64,000 bases of DNA from Petrosia ficiformis (lineage: Eukaryota > Porifera > Demospongiae > Haplosclerida > Petrosiidae): the NCBI GenBank assembly GCA_947044365.1, contig OX345639.1, positions 3,220,001 to 3,284,000 of the forward strand, read 5' to 3'. Under the pieces are notes generated by a model. That model was not told where the DNA came from, did no database searches, and worked only from the letters and a program-made list of their open reading frames with translations. Shown here one piece after another: positions 36,801 to 49,824 of this stretch. Each line of letters begins with the position of its first letter. Position 1 is the stretch's first letter. Made by a program: the position numbers and the translations under genes.

Positions 36801-38040
36801 GTGTGTATTTATGTATAAATATGTATGTACATGTAGGTATATAATATATGTATGTATGTATACACGTATGTACATGTACATGTATTACATTGTATGTGTG
36901 TATTTATGTATAAATATGTATGTACATGTATGTATATAATATATGTATGTATGTATACACGTATGTACATGTACATGTATTACATTGTTTGTATATTTTT
37001 ATATACATAATATATGTATATACATGTAGGTATATTGTATGTATGTATATATATGTATATGTATGTATGTATGTATGTATGCATACATGTATATACATAA
37101 TTATGTACTTATATAGTATTTACATATACATATGTACATGTACATATGTACATGTAAATGTACCTTCAAAAGTCTTAGTACCCTACCAACTCTGAGGATA
37201 CGTAATATTCTAATTACTCTGAAAACAGCTGGTGAAAACTTTGAATTGTTATTAGGAAGGCTAAGCCCCAGAGCAATGTCCACCACAGAAATGACTAAAA
37301 TGAAAACATCAAATAGATTCCATTTACTGAGCCAGTAATACTTCTGCAATCCAATCATCTAAATTGGATTATAACATACCATTAGATTAAGCTATGAAAA
37401 ATATTTGACATTTATGCTAGTTATATTCTCTTGTACCAACATCACTTTGACTAGGTACTCCAGCCTTCATCATGGTAATGTAATAAAGCAATGTATGAAA
37501 GATGTTTATAATATGAAGTACTAATATGAAAGAAAGATATATATATATAATAATAGATAATGTAACTTTCTATTGATACAAGAGAATCTAACATATTGTA
37601 TAACCTAACAAAGAATATGTCTCATCAAGAGCTCATGATCATTTGACATAATATTATATTATTATTATCATAGCATAAGCCAAAACACATTACCTTAATG
37701 ATTGCTTCAATCAGGTAGCATATGCAGAAGAGATAATTAAACACCTCAAGCACTTCCTGTACCTCCTCATGTTTAACGCTAAATTCTATAATACTACAGA
37801 ATACATTAAACACTATTATTCCAAACAAGGTCCATTCAAATACTGGATGTAGAGCAATAAGGTAGTGTACTCGTACACACTTGTTAGTAGGGGGAGGGTA
37901 CTGATCAGAGGATTTCCATTCCACGGCCCAATTAATGAGGTGTCGCTGTGAACATGATGTATTAAATAACAGTAAAAACTAATGATATAGAACATCATAA
38001 TATAATATATGCTATATTTGACTTCATCCTCTCTGAAGGG

Positions 38041-38076
<36 letters not shown>

Positions 38077-41000
38077 TGTATCATTATGCAATTAATGGAG
38101 AAAACTATTCAGTCTAAAAGTGATTACAAATTAACAATATATTATATATATGATTATACATGTACATGTGTACATGCATATACAACTAAAACCCCTCTTA
38201 GTAAAGCACTGCGGGTTTTAGTTAATTAAATCACTTGACTTCTCCAATATGTATAACTAAAAGAGATAATAATTTGGACTTTTTGTTTTCAATAATACCA
38301 AAATATGTAAAGTAAGCATATTCATTGCATATGTATATTAACTGTTGTATTGGTTTTATAGGGTTGTAATAGCTGTATTGGTTGTATTAATTTATAGGGC
38401 GTATTGGTTGTATTAGTTTTATAGGGTTGTAATAGTTGTATTGGTTGTATTAGTTTTATAGGGTGTAATAGTTGTATTGGTTGTATTAGTTTTATAGGGT
38501 TGTAATAGTTGTATTGGTTGTATTAGTTTTATAGGTTGTATTGGTTGTATTAGTTTTATAGGGTGTAATAGTTGTATTGGTTGTATTAGTTTTATAGGGT
38601 TGTAATAGTTGTATTGGTTGTGTTAGTTTTATAGGTTGTATTGGTTGTATTAGTTTTATAGGGTGTAATAGTTGTATTGGTTGTATTAGTTTTATAGGGT
38701 TGTAATAGTTGTATTGGTTGTATTAGTTTTATATGGGTTGTAATAGTTGTATTGGTTGTATTAGTTTTATAGGGTTGTAATAGTTGTATTGGTTGTATTA
38801 GTTTTATAGGGTTGTAATAGTTGTATTGGTTGTATTAGTTTTATAGGGTTGTAATAGTTGTATTGGTTGTATTAGTTTTATAGGGTTGTAATAGTTGTAT
38901 TGGTTGTATTAGTTTCGCAATAGTTAATTTGTTTGTGTTAGTTTTTAGGGTTATAATTATTGTATTACGTAGTTGTGCTACGTAATACAATAATTATAAC
39001 CCTAAAATTAACAATATCAAGAAGCTAATTAAGCATACCATACTCATAACTGAAACTAGTCATTATTTCACATGTTACCATGTTGTTGCTGCTATGTGTT
39101 AAAGTTATAGACCAATTTATAACTTCTCAGTTTCTCAGCATCGTTGCAGACGCTGTAACTACAGTAATAGCATCACACATGCACCATTAATGAGATGAAG
39201 TCTATTTTACTGAAATACAACCCTGCACACTTGGGCACGCCATGCTCATGCTATAAATAACATACACATTCTATAACTATAACTATAACATACAATATAC
39301 TCACTATTTTCACAAATATCTTGGGTATTTTCCAGTGTGGAACAAGATCAACAAGGGAAATTAATCTAATAAAATTAAAATCATAGTCATACCATATTAG
39401 GCAGTAGTAGACGTACCGGTCTGGAGTATCCATTACAGTATCTGCTAAATTAGTTAAAACTCGTACAGATTCACGACTTAACATCCCTTGTTCAAACTGA
39501 CGCCAGTAACTGGTTCTCTCAGCTTTAATCATTCTGCTCCTCACTTCTTCTGCTAACTCAGCAAGTTCTTTTCGATTTGGTACACGTGGTACCTCAATTT
39601 CACATTGAGGGCAATGGCTGATCAGAGATTTTGCTAGGAAGCTGTCTTGTGGGAACTGCAAGAGATTAGTATAGACATATTATATACATGTATATAGTTC
39701 ATACATGTAAGTACCAATGCTAAAGTCTGACCATATTTGTGATGTCCTCAAAATTAGGATGTGATGACTTTATACGTATGTAATACATGATTATATTGTA
39801 ACTCAATAATGATTGAAATTTGAAATAAATAAAAAAGAATTGGAAGGATAATTAATTAATTATATGAAAATGGTACTGGTAAAAAGACTGTTGGTCATTC
39901 CAAACTAAAGTTATGAACATTTTTCCGAGGTGAAAGTGAACGTAAATGACGTTTAATAATAATCATTGATTTACAATGTTGCTACAACATTATGTAATAA
40001 TAATCATTAATTTTATTACATAATGTTTATAGAGAAGACCCTGAACTGGTCTAACTTGCTTACTTTACCACTCTGAACTGCTGTCATAGCAAATATAATA
40101 GAATGCTTATAATTGTTTACCTCAGAAATATCCAAATGTTTATAAGGGTCATCAATACATGCTGTTTTAGAAACAATATCCCAGTTGGCATCTGCAAGAA
40201 ATCGGTCAGATTTCAACATACTCATAGCCCTTTGCTTTGCATCATTGACGCGACCAACAGCTGAAGACATGGTCTTCTGCCTAGCAGCTGATATATCACT
40301 CATCCCCAGAGCCTTAAGTATGTATTTAGTTGTGGTAGCATTGACTAATAATGTTAGGATTACAATCCCAGCGGTGTGGAAGAGTACCTGTGTAATAGTA
40401 TCACATAAATTATAGATGTAGGTGTAGATTTATTAGCACGGAAATAGAATATCATCTTATGTCAAAACAAAGCCATTATTTTGTAATACCATCTGGTGCT
40501 AGGTATGTCATTTACTTCTCATATCCAATGATATACATATACCTGTATGTAAAGATTTAATTTAGATTACACTCTGTACTTCAACACTCTTTGAACAGAT
40601 GCGTATTTGAGCTCTATAGACATATAATATGACAACTCAATCCATTTTTGAACTCAACCTCTGCATATTTTTTGAAGAATGTCCATGTACATAATTATTG
40701 GGAAAGTATCCATTACATATACGTATAGCAGTAGCATTTATGTACATATTTAGTAAAAATTGAATTAACCTTGTTTTGATTATTAAACTATATTGGAAAT
40801 GATGATGCATCCATCTTTACAGTCATCAGTCTATAGTTCTTTATCTCATACCTTGCGTCTAGTCATCAACCAATGCCTGCCATTCATATATTCATCAATC
40901 AGTCAATCCATATCAATCCATCCCACGCATCCATGCAACAATCCATTCACCATTCATTTATCCATCTACCCTTTAATCTATTCATTTCATTCATAAATTA

Positions 41001-43514
41001 ATGATAATTCACCTTGCTTCCTATGGTGTCAAAGTCAATTGCAGTTGTCTGAGCCACAACTAGTGCCAATGCAAGTCCTACTGCACCCCTTAATCCACCC
41101 CAGGTAATTACAATTACATGTTTCCATGTGACAGTATAGCCAATACGAGTCAAAATAGGGTATAGACATCCATTGACTATCAACCTGAGAGGAATAAGGA
41201 TTAAAAAAAGATGGATAGATGAATGGAAGGGAGGAGGAAATTAATTTGTTCATAACAAAATAGTTACATATCCATTGCCAAAAAAAGCAATCCATTATTT
41301 AAATTCTAATTCTGTTAAGGACATTCATAGACAAATTAAGATGGAATCAGGTAGGTTTCTGATAACACTATCATTTTTCAGGTCAAAATAGCAATGCAAG
41401 ATTTTTTCATAAATATTATAATAATGATGTGTATGTATGTAATGTATTATTAGCAGGCCTGTAGCCAGAATTTTTAAAGGGGGGTTCAGAATGGGTTCAT
41501 GCACACATATTTGCCTGGATACGCCCACTTTTGACTATTTTTAGATCATTCAAAGTACATTCATACTCATAGAACATAGCAGCATGTTGTTACACTGACG
41601 ATTTTATAGCGCGCAGTTGATAAACATTAAACATGTACAATCATGAGTCTGCACTGGCATTCGGAAATAATGTGTATATATATCATAACAAAAATAAGAA
41701 AGGCGGGTTGATTGAAAACATTTGAACCCCCTACCTATGGGCCTGATTAGATTAATGATATGTTTATCTTCCTCTAGAAGTAACAATTTGTTTGATGGTA
41801 TTTTAATTTTAAAACTGCCTTATTACAACATGTTTCACTATGACGCAGCGGAATAAATAACAAAAATAAACAATTAAATAAACTTTAACACTCACTAAAA
41901 CTAACATTACAAATTGTTACATAGAAATCCCTTTATACATCATACTAATAGCAGTTACCTAATCACCATTATCCCTAAGTATAACGCAATAACAAATATC
42001 CAATCCTTGTGATGGTCCACATCCTGAAATGCTCGTTGAGATATGACAACACCCACGAGTAGAAATATTACTGTATTTGCAAGATAGCCCAACACTTCCC
42101 AGAACCTATGGAGAAGAGATTAATGTATGTTTCAATTAACCAAATATAGTCAGTATTTAATTTCCCAAAGAGTATAAGCACTATGTAAACAGATATCTAG
42201 GAATGTAAATATTATATAGACCTGTGTAAGAACACCTCCACTTCAGGGCTGATGTTTGTCTTGCGTGAGTTGATCTCAATGCCTAAGGTTACAACAGCTA
42301 ACACACCTGATACTTGGAGTAACTCTTCACCAATATAGAATGTCACATAAGTGGATGCTAGAGTGATTGCAATTTCAACGAGTGCATCATTAAAAACACG
42401 TGATAACCAAAATATAGTGGCTTTGGCCATTATATAACCAAATACAGGACCGCCAATGGCAACTTGGAGGAAGTAGAGAAAAATGTCAACTCCTAGAAGA
42501 AGAAAGGAAAAGATGTTTTAAAATCATTACACTATCTATTATCTTACAAACCATTTCTTCCTTGACCAGGTATAAGTTCATCCTTGAATACATTAAAGAG
42601 TACAATAGCTGCACCATCATTCAACAGTGATTCCCCTTCAATTATTGTTCCTAATTGCTTTGATGCACCTGCAAGAGGATGCTATGTAGTCACAATACTT
42701 GTAAAACCTGTTCGGTATGGTTACTATATACAGTGAGGCCATTTCTATATTAACAGCCAGGTTTTAAGCCTCAACTAATTTATATTTACCCTCCAGCTAC
42801 ATTCATGTATCTATGATTTGTGCTATGTGTCTATAAATGGAGATATATATACAAATAAAAAGAGATGCTCATCTGTTGTGTTATATGGGTTCACTGTAGT
42901 TGTAAATATGTACTTATAAATACATTATCGAACACACCTAATTCCATTAGCACTATTGTTATTTTAATTCTATAAACTTGTTATTCAGACTCAAAAAAGG
43001 AATTGAGTTTGAGATAGATCACCAGAAAAGTCCAAATGTTTGGTATAATTCTGCTATCAATGTACATAAACAAAACACAATACTCACCCAGTTCTTTCAA
43101 TAATGCAACAACAGCGACTGGGTCAGTAGCACTGAGTATTGTTCCAAACATTAGTGCAACAACCCATGACCACTTGTACGTGAATATGAATTTTCCCATT
43201 AATGATGTTAAGAAAGTACTGAAAATAAGCCCTGGTCCAGCTAGCGTGATTGATTGACCTATAGTCTTTTTAAATGTGTGTACATCCATTACAAATGCAC
43301 TTTCAAATATAAGAGTTGGTAAGAATATAATCAACATCAAATGAGGATCCATTTCAGCAACAGTTAAGTACTTCTGCATAAATTTTAGAACTTTCCATTT
43401 AGGCATTGATCCTATGATCAATCCCACTACAATTAGTACTACTGTGTATGGTAAAGGAGTACGTTTCAGGAGATGTCGAACAGCAGCTATGAGGATTAAT
43501 GTTGAAAGTATATA

Positions 43515-43552
<38 letters not shown>

Positions 43553-43758
43553 TTGTATGTTAAAATTCATGATATTTATGTGTGTGTGCGTGTGTGACTG
43601 TTCACTGCATAAATACTGTTGCACATACCTCCAACTGCAAAGGCAAGAAAGAGAAACAAAACAGTGCTCCCCTGGTGATGTTCATCACTGGCATGTATTT
43701 GTGTGTCATTTGTGTCATTAGAGTCAGTTCGTAGAATCACTGCACCAAGTGCAGCCAT
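33828..43758 (-). CDS. SLC9C1: Sperm-type Na+/H+ exchanger (NHE + voltage sensor + CNBD)
   Basis: About 15 minus-strand exons. The start MAALGAVILRTD (43758-43629) leads into the exchanger: PLPYTVVL, LIIFLPTLIFESAF, ATDPVAVVALLKE (43486-43088), GESLLNDGAAIVLF (42669-42551) and WGGLRGAVGLALAL (41185-41013). A four-helix voltage sensor follows: S1-S2 at about 37945-37690, S3 WNLFDVFILVIS and S4 at 37359-37164 with seven basic residues at every third position (FRVIRILRILRVGRVLRLLK). The linker FGYDIGRGFVVGEEE (36540-36187) matches the family. A cyclic-nucleotide-binding domain then spans about 36127-34741, with the phosphate cassette GEMAVLKEDVRNAS keeping the Arg that contacts the cyclic phosphate. 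The last exon (34383-33828) is a divergent tail. In sea urchin this protein raises sperm pH when the membrane hyperpolarises and is tuned by cAMP. SLC9C2 is an alternative name. Confidence 0.93.
34435..34735. repeat. Degenerate (CCAT)n-rich intron sequence
   Basis: Repeated atccatccattc-like words in an SLC9C1-like intron. A similar weaker patch lies at 40795-40995. The small frames across them are low-complexity artefacts. Confidence 0.7.
36555..37165. repeat. Tandem TATG/TACATG-rich array, about 115-base units
   Basis: A unit containing tgtatgtgtgtatttatgta, gtatgtacatgtaggtatat and atgtatacacgtatgtacat repeats about four times. It lies in the intron immediately downstream of the S4 exon in the SLC9C1-like gene. 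Tyr/Met/His-rich frames here are not genes. Confidence 0.8.
38043..38074. repeat. (TG)n microsatellite
   Basis: About 15 GT dinucleotides in an SLC9C1-like intron. Confidence 0.9.
38340..38925. repeat. Minisatellite, unit about 37 bases, about 15 copies
   Basis: The unit reads tagttgtattggttgtatta followed by gttttatagggttgtaa, with some units shortened. It lies in an SLC9C1-like intron. Units are contiguous without unique spacers. Confidence 0.9.
38943..39007. repeat. Perfect hairpin, 30-base arms and 5-base loop
   Basis: The left arm 38943-38972 (ttttagggttataattattg then tattacgtag) pairs perfectly with the right arm 38978-39007 around loop ttgtg. It directly follows the minisatellite and shares the words ttagggtt and tgtatta with it, so it may derive from an inverted unit. 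Confidence 0.9.
39740..39945 (+). repeat. Dispersed inverted-repeat element (family 1), copy C
   Basis: Contains gatgtcctcaaaattaggat, gtaactcaataatg, ctggtaaaaagactgttggt and catttttccgaggt in the same order as the copy at 58604-58819. It lies in an SLC9C1-like intron. Confidence 0.8.
41450..41760. repeat. Decayed transposon-like block
   Basis: aggcctgtagccagaatttt at the left and gaaccccctacctatgggcctg at the right suggest degenerate inverted ends around about 300 bases in an SLC9C1-like intron. There is no coding capacity. Confidence 0.4.
43519..43551. repeat. (AT)n microsatellite
   Basis: About 16 AT units close to the acceptor of SLC9C1-like exon 2. Confidence 0.9.
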
Positions 43759-43980
43759 TTCAAATTGTCGCTGTCACAGAATAGTAGTCATGGTTTTTTC
43801 CTAAAATTATGAACCAATCAAATCAATTGATCAACCAATCAATTAGCTCTACTTAAAAAAATAAAAACAAAGTAAAAACGTGGCTTCCTTATAGCTATAC
43901 GTGGGTGAGTATTTTTATAAAAACATCCAAACACAGTGAAAAGATCACAAGCAGAAATTTCATGGTCAATATATCTTGGA
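43759..43980. promoter_or_regulatory. Bidirectional promoter, SLC9C1-like gene and TGF-beta ligand gene
   Basis: 222 bases between divergent starts. A plus-strand TATA-like word TATAAAAA (43916-43923) lies about 60 bases before the chosen ligand ATG. Confidence 0.55.
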
Positions 43981-44270
43981 ATGCTCAACAATACTAAAGC
44001 CATGCGAGGAATACTACTAGTACTACTACACGTCACAGTCCTGCAATTTTTCATAGTAACAGCTAGTCCATTGCAGCAATATCCATTACAGCAACCTTCA
44101 AATTCACATGCTGAAATAGTCAGAAGATTTCGTAGAAAGGTTGGCAATTATGATGGTGTGGGGCCATTGGAATACATGCAAAATCTACGAGATAGCAAAG
44201 TTGATGACAGAGGTGTTCCCAAGGATATTGAGAACAATCCAACATCAACATGGTGTTTTATGGAACAAGG

Positions 44271-44309
<39 letters not shown>

Positions 44310-45313
44310 CCAACCACATGGAAAATATCAATTTATATTTCACTACAGATATAGTTCATGAAATTTATCGCCCAAAGAGTCAGAACAAGCTATGCCAAAT
44401 GAAACAGGAATTTAAATTCAGTTTAATATCACTTCTTGAAAATCATGAAGATATTTCCTCGCTTCTCTCCAAAGCTTTATTTAGAGTTTATCTGCAACCT
44501 ATTGCTAGATTACTCCCAAGTGCAAACGAAACTATTGACATATTAGTTAACATTTCAGCTAAAGGAGTTGGCAATGACAGCATCTCTGATGATATATTTA
44601 TAACCGCTCATAACATGACAATATCATCAGCTATGCAAGACCATTGGGAGGAATGGGACATCACAGATGGTTTGCTAGAAGCTTGGGATGATATAGAAAA
44701 CAGTAGCTTTCTGGAGCTGCACATCAATTTCAAACGTATACAGTGTCTCCCAGGATCAAAGAAAATTCCTTTAATGATTGTCGATCCTGCAACAATTCCT
44801 TTAAACCAAGAGACCAGAAGATTTCGTCACTGGCCATTGCAGCCTTTTATGCTATTCTTTCTAGATGATGAAGAAAAAAGGGAAGAACTCAGAGCATCTA
44901 TGCAACCAGAGCAACCAGAAGATCCTAATGTCTTCAAGTTAGAAGATGAACAAAATGACAAAGCAAAGCGGTCCTTGGTACCACCTTGTAGACTTAAAAA
45001 TCTAACAGTCAATTTTGCGGCTATAGGAATGCATCACATTATTGCCCCATTCGAATATACAGCAAGACAATGCTCGGGGGATTGCTCAAAAATATCACAT
45101 CTAAAGAACTCCGTGAATAATCATGCCACTATAGTTGCTACAGCTCATGACTACTTAGAAAAGGGTACAACTTTTCAAACCAATCCAATATTACCGAAGT
45201 GTGTGTCATTAAGTTATAGTGTCTTACATCTAGTGCTATTAACTAGAGATGGAAGCATAGAGGAAAAAGGATTCCCAAGTATGATTTCAAATTCTTGCGG
45301 ATGTCGAGCTTAA
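43981..45313 (+). CDS. TGF-beta superfamily ligand precursor, 417 aa
   Basis: Two exons, 43981-44269 and 44349-45313, join in phase. The first ATG in the frame is at 43981; a second at 44002 (MRGILLVLLHVTVLQFF) starts directly at the hydrophobic signal peptide and may be the real one. A prodomain of about 280 residues carries several N-glycosylation sequons (NETI, NISA, NMTI). A K-A-K-R furin-type site precedes a mature domain of about 113 residues with the cystine-knot layout: C-x3-LTVNFAAIG, IIAPFEYTARQC-SGDC, NNHATIVATAH, LPKCVSLSYSVLHLV and final SCGC. Only six cysteines are present; the usual CC pair is a single Cys (PKCVS), so the interchain-disulfide Cys is missing, as in GDF9, BMP15 and Lefty. 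The WDDW tryptophans are replaced (GMHHIIAP). It is secreted and signals through Ser/Thr kinase receptors. Subfamily not assignable. Confidence 0.93.
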
Positions 45314-45614
45314 AAGTCTATACTCTTTTTTTTGAGAGGAATCACTATAAATACTAATTTTGTATAATAAATGACTCATGTACTATAGACAAAATATTTC
45401 TTACTATAATTAAATTTTTTTATTCAACAAAATAATACCTAATTAATAATTATTAACATTATTATAATAATATTAATATTATTATTATTTGTACTTAAAG
45501 TTATTAATAATAAATTTAAAAATTAAAACAAGTCAACAATTATAATATCGTTTTATAGTTTTATAATATCTTGTAAAAGTGATTTATACCATTGGGACAG
45601 ATGTCATAATGTCT
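45314..45614. other. Convergent 3' flank of the ligand and pseudokinase genes
   Basis: Very AT-rich. AATAAA at 45366-45371, 53 bases after the ligand stop, is the likely poly(A) signal. No gene is seen. Confidence 0.6.
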
Positions 45615-48600
45615 CTATTTAGCTTTCATCATAACCATTAAGACATGTCGAAGAACAGGCTTCAATTCCTAAAGGAATAAATGCAATATCACAACAATAG
45701 CTCTCTGTATGTCAACAGGAAAGAATCCCAAATAGATATGTTATGATAACATGAATCAGCTAATATTACAGCTGAGTTAGCTGACTACAGGCTCATCTGA
45801 CTACACACATGTTCTAATCTCACACATGTATATAAGTAGTAGAAGTATCATTTCAATGTTTGCTCAAGGTAATTTAATTATTTCATTAATTGTAACTGTT
45901 ATCAAATTAGTGACACACAATTTACGTATTGTTACATAATAGACATTCTGAGTAACTAAAGAAAGAGACACACATCCAGAAACATTCTATACCACCTGGG
46001 ATTTAACCCAGGATCCCAGGTGCACATGACCTATATAGCAATCAAGAGGTTGAGGGTTCAAATCCCAGACATGTGTCTCTCTTTATTTTCAACAACACAA
46101 TGGATATGTTTAACAAACAGATGCTATGGAAATTTTGCTTCACCAAGTATATTTGAGGAATTTGAATGCACAAAGAAAGTACTGAGACAAATACACATTA
46201 GAAACAACATGTAGATGTATATAAATGGTTTCAACCATCTGAAGCAAGCAGAGTCTGCTTGGTAACCTTATAACAATGTCCTGTTATGACTCAGCCATCT
46301 TGCAGGTGCAGAACTAATAGTCATCATCGTGGTTATGGTACCTTCCTTATAGCAAGGACATAGTGTACTAATATGATTATACTATAACTTCATTAGGAAT
46401 CGATAATAAGGACAAAGACAATAATAGTTAATACAGATATACTAATATAATTATACTATATAGCTTTGATCATTAGGAGTCATTAATAACAATCAGATTA
46501 TGAAATATGATTATACTATAACTTATTAGGTAACAAGACAAAAATCAATAAAAGCAGAATTAATTCGTCATTATTTTTCCTTATACGTATTACATGTAAT
46601 GACAGTCAATAGTTTCATCATGTTACATGTACTCTATAATAATTAAATTAAAATTATAGTTAATGAACATTCATACATACATGTACATGAACATTTGCAC
46701 ATGCACACAATATATAATCATACATGTACATGTACATATAATCATATACATACATGTACATATAATCATACATGTACATATAATCATACACATACATGTA
46801 CATATAATCGTGTACATGTACATATTATCATACATGTACATGTACATACATGTATAATCATACACATACATGTACATATAATCATACATATGCATGTACA
46901 TGTATATATAATCATACATGTACATGTACATACATGTATACACATACATGTACATATACAATTAAATACAAAGCTAATATTATGCTTAAGAAAGCATACA
47001 TAGTAGTTATCCACTTGATAAAATAAAATAAAATAAAGAATTTACACATACTATAAAATAAATAAAATAAAGAATTTACACATACTCATTATACGTAGGG
47101 TGTAGTAGTTGGGAGCACAAAAGTGATCCCATGTGTGTGTGGGATATCAAGAGATTAAATATATGCAGAGGAGTAATACAATAGTGGACACCAAAAACCA
47201 CAAAATTATATTCATTACTATTTTGTACCAAAGCAATGAATAAATAAATATCATATTCGCATAATTTTAAATTTCATTATCTATTAATTTCGGAAATACA
47301 TCTCAACTAGGTAATTGCACTGCTGTACCTCATCTTCATGAAGTTTTCCAAGAGTTGAGAATAGTACTTCTGTTGTGTCTATTACAGCAAGTTCATGTGT
47401 GATGTCATCTATAGTGTGTGTATTCAATGTACGAGTGTATGTGCATATAGTGGAACCTCTCTATTCCAAGCTCACTGAAACGAAGACACCTCTGTATTGC
47501 GGACACTTAAAAATATCCCAAACTGTACTTTGTAATATAAATTCACCACTGAAATGAGGACAACCTCTGTAATTAGGACAGTTTACTTGGTCCCAATTGT
47601 GTCCAGAATATAGAGGTTCCACTATGTATATGGATATGTGTACATGTGTCGGTTTATTTATATATGTGTGTGTGTGTGCAAATACAAGACTAATACTTCT
47701 TAATAAACAGATTTGTGTCATTACCATAGTTTATCATAACTTGCAGGAGTCCAGATATACACTTCACTATATCAATAGACTCAGCATGTGTCCTATAAAC
47801 AGAAGTGAGATGGACATGTTTCATCAAACTAAATTTATTCCTACTTTAGAGCTTTGATGATACATTTCAAACCGTGAACTCTCATCTTCGGATCAGCAAT
47901 ATAATACACAATGTCTCCTGCAATTTAACAAACATGTCATGATATAATTTGTATATAAATATTATATCAATCATTATCATTTTTAATAAATGACTGTCAC
48001 ACTTTGATCTGCTTCATGAAAGCAAATTTTGGCAGGAGCTTTAGACATCACAAAACCTAAAAGTATCAACCTCGAACTTAGAACTTCAAACTGTCTTTTT
48101 AATGATTGCTTCAAAGTAAGTAGAGTTTCTATGACTAACTTGATAATTATGATAATTATGCAGGTATGAGAGAATTAGAAACAAAGGAAAACTAAAAAAT
48201 GATATCCGAAAGTTCTGGGTCCAATCCCTAGTCGGATTCCAGACTTTCATGTCTGCATATCATAATATCATAATGTTTACCTCTCATCTCACACAGAGAT
48301 CTCAATGCTGAAGAAGAAAATTTCACAATGTCAGAATCCTGTATATTAAGAAATCAAAATAGAAGATTTCTCAAACAATAAAATAAGAGATATAGAATAT
48401 GACAGTTTTAGTTAATTAAAACCACATATACAGTGAAACCCCTCCATCGAGGACACCCTGAAATGAGGATACCCCTGTATTAAGGACACTTACAAATGTT
48501 CCAAACTGTGCTTTATAATATAAATTCACCCCTGAAATAAGGACACCCCTGTAATCAGGACTATTATTTGTCCCAAGAGTGACCGGAATAGAGTGGTTCC

Positions 48601-49253
48601 ACTGTACCATAAAAGGGAAGTGTTAGTATGTTATTGTGGTTAATTAGTTGTACAAATATAATACTATGCATATAACTATAATGTTTTATAATAATGTACA
48701 TATTTGTAATAATTATAATAATTATGAAATGTGTAATTAGATATGTCAATAGCAGGAAAACCCAATAATATGATCCAAGTGTCATACTACACTATGTGTT
48801 GACCATAATAACTATTATTACATTATTATGAGACAAAATTAAAGGGATCCTGTAATAATCATACACAGTGGAATTAGGCTGCACCTGTTTGTGACATAAT
48901 TACACGAAGCATAGTTATGACAGCATGGGAATGAATTACTTAATGTTTGTAAACACAACTACACCTTGTTAAATGATCTTCCAACAAGAATGCAGAAAAG
49001 GAGAATGTGCTAACTAAACAGGAAAATACTCAGGATAATTGCTTTGTTATTAGGAAACCACTTTATGGCAACCAATCAAATGCAATCATGTCATTGCATA
49101 GCTGACATATAGTAATTGTAGTACATACGTACATACATACATACATACATACATACATACATACATACATACATACATACATACATACATACATACATAC
49201 ATACATACATAAATACATAAATACATACATACGTACATACATACATACATAAA

Positions 49254-49287
<34 letters not shown>

Positions 49288-49513
49288 CATACATACATAC
49301 ATACATACATACATACATACATACATACATACATACATACATAAATACATACATACATACATACATACATACATACATACATACATACATACATACATAC
49401 ATACATACATACATACATACATACATACATACATAAATACATACATACATAAATACATACATACATACATACATACATACATACATACATACATACATAC
49501 ATACATACATACA

Positions 49514-49544
<31 letters not shown>

Positions 49545-49791
49545 GTACAGTGTTCTGCCCATGATATTTAGAGTGGTGGTCAGATTCTAACTTACGTTTA
49601 GTGCTGTTTATTCAGTATATACTTAATTCTGTCTAAGTAGCCTATATATATATATATATTATCTCATTGGTGGTTAATTCATCTGAGTGGTGGTCAAACC
49701 CTGCTGAGTGGTGGTTATTCCCAGCCTGTGCATGTGCCGACCAGTGTGGGCAGAACACTGCATACATACATACATACATATATACATACAT

Positions 49792-49824
<33 letters not shown>

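Noticed and set aside
38340..38925. CRISPR-like repeat array
   Set aside because: Units are contiguous with no unique spacers, in an intron of an animal gene; it is a minisatellite.
46020..46075. tRNA gene
   Set aside because: A B-box-like word is present but acceptor and T stems do not pair; no A box at the right distance.
49063..49562. Long Met-Tyr-Val-Cys frames
   Set aside because: They are six-frame translations of the CATA microsatellite; the same holds for the frames at 46671-47014, 36553-37195, 53642-54239 and 54488-55260.
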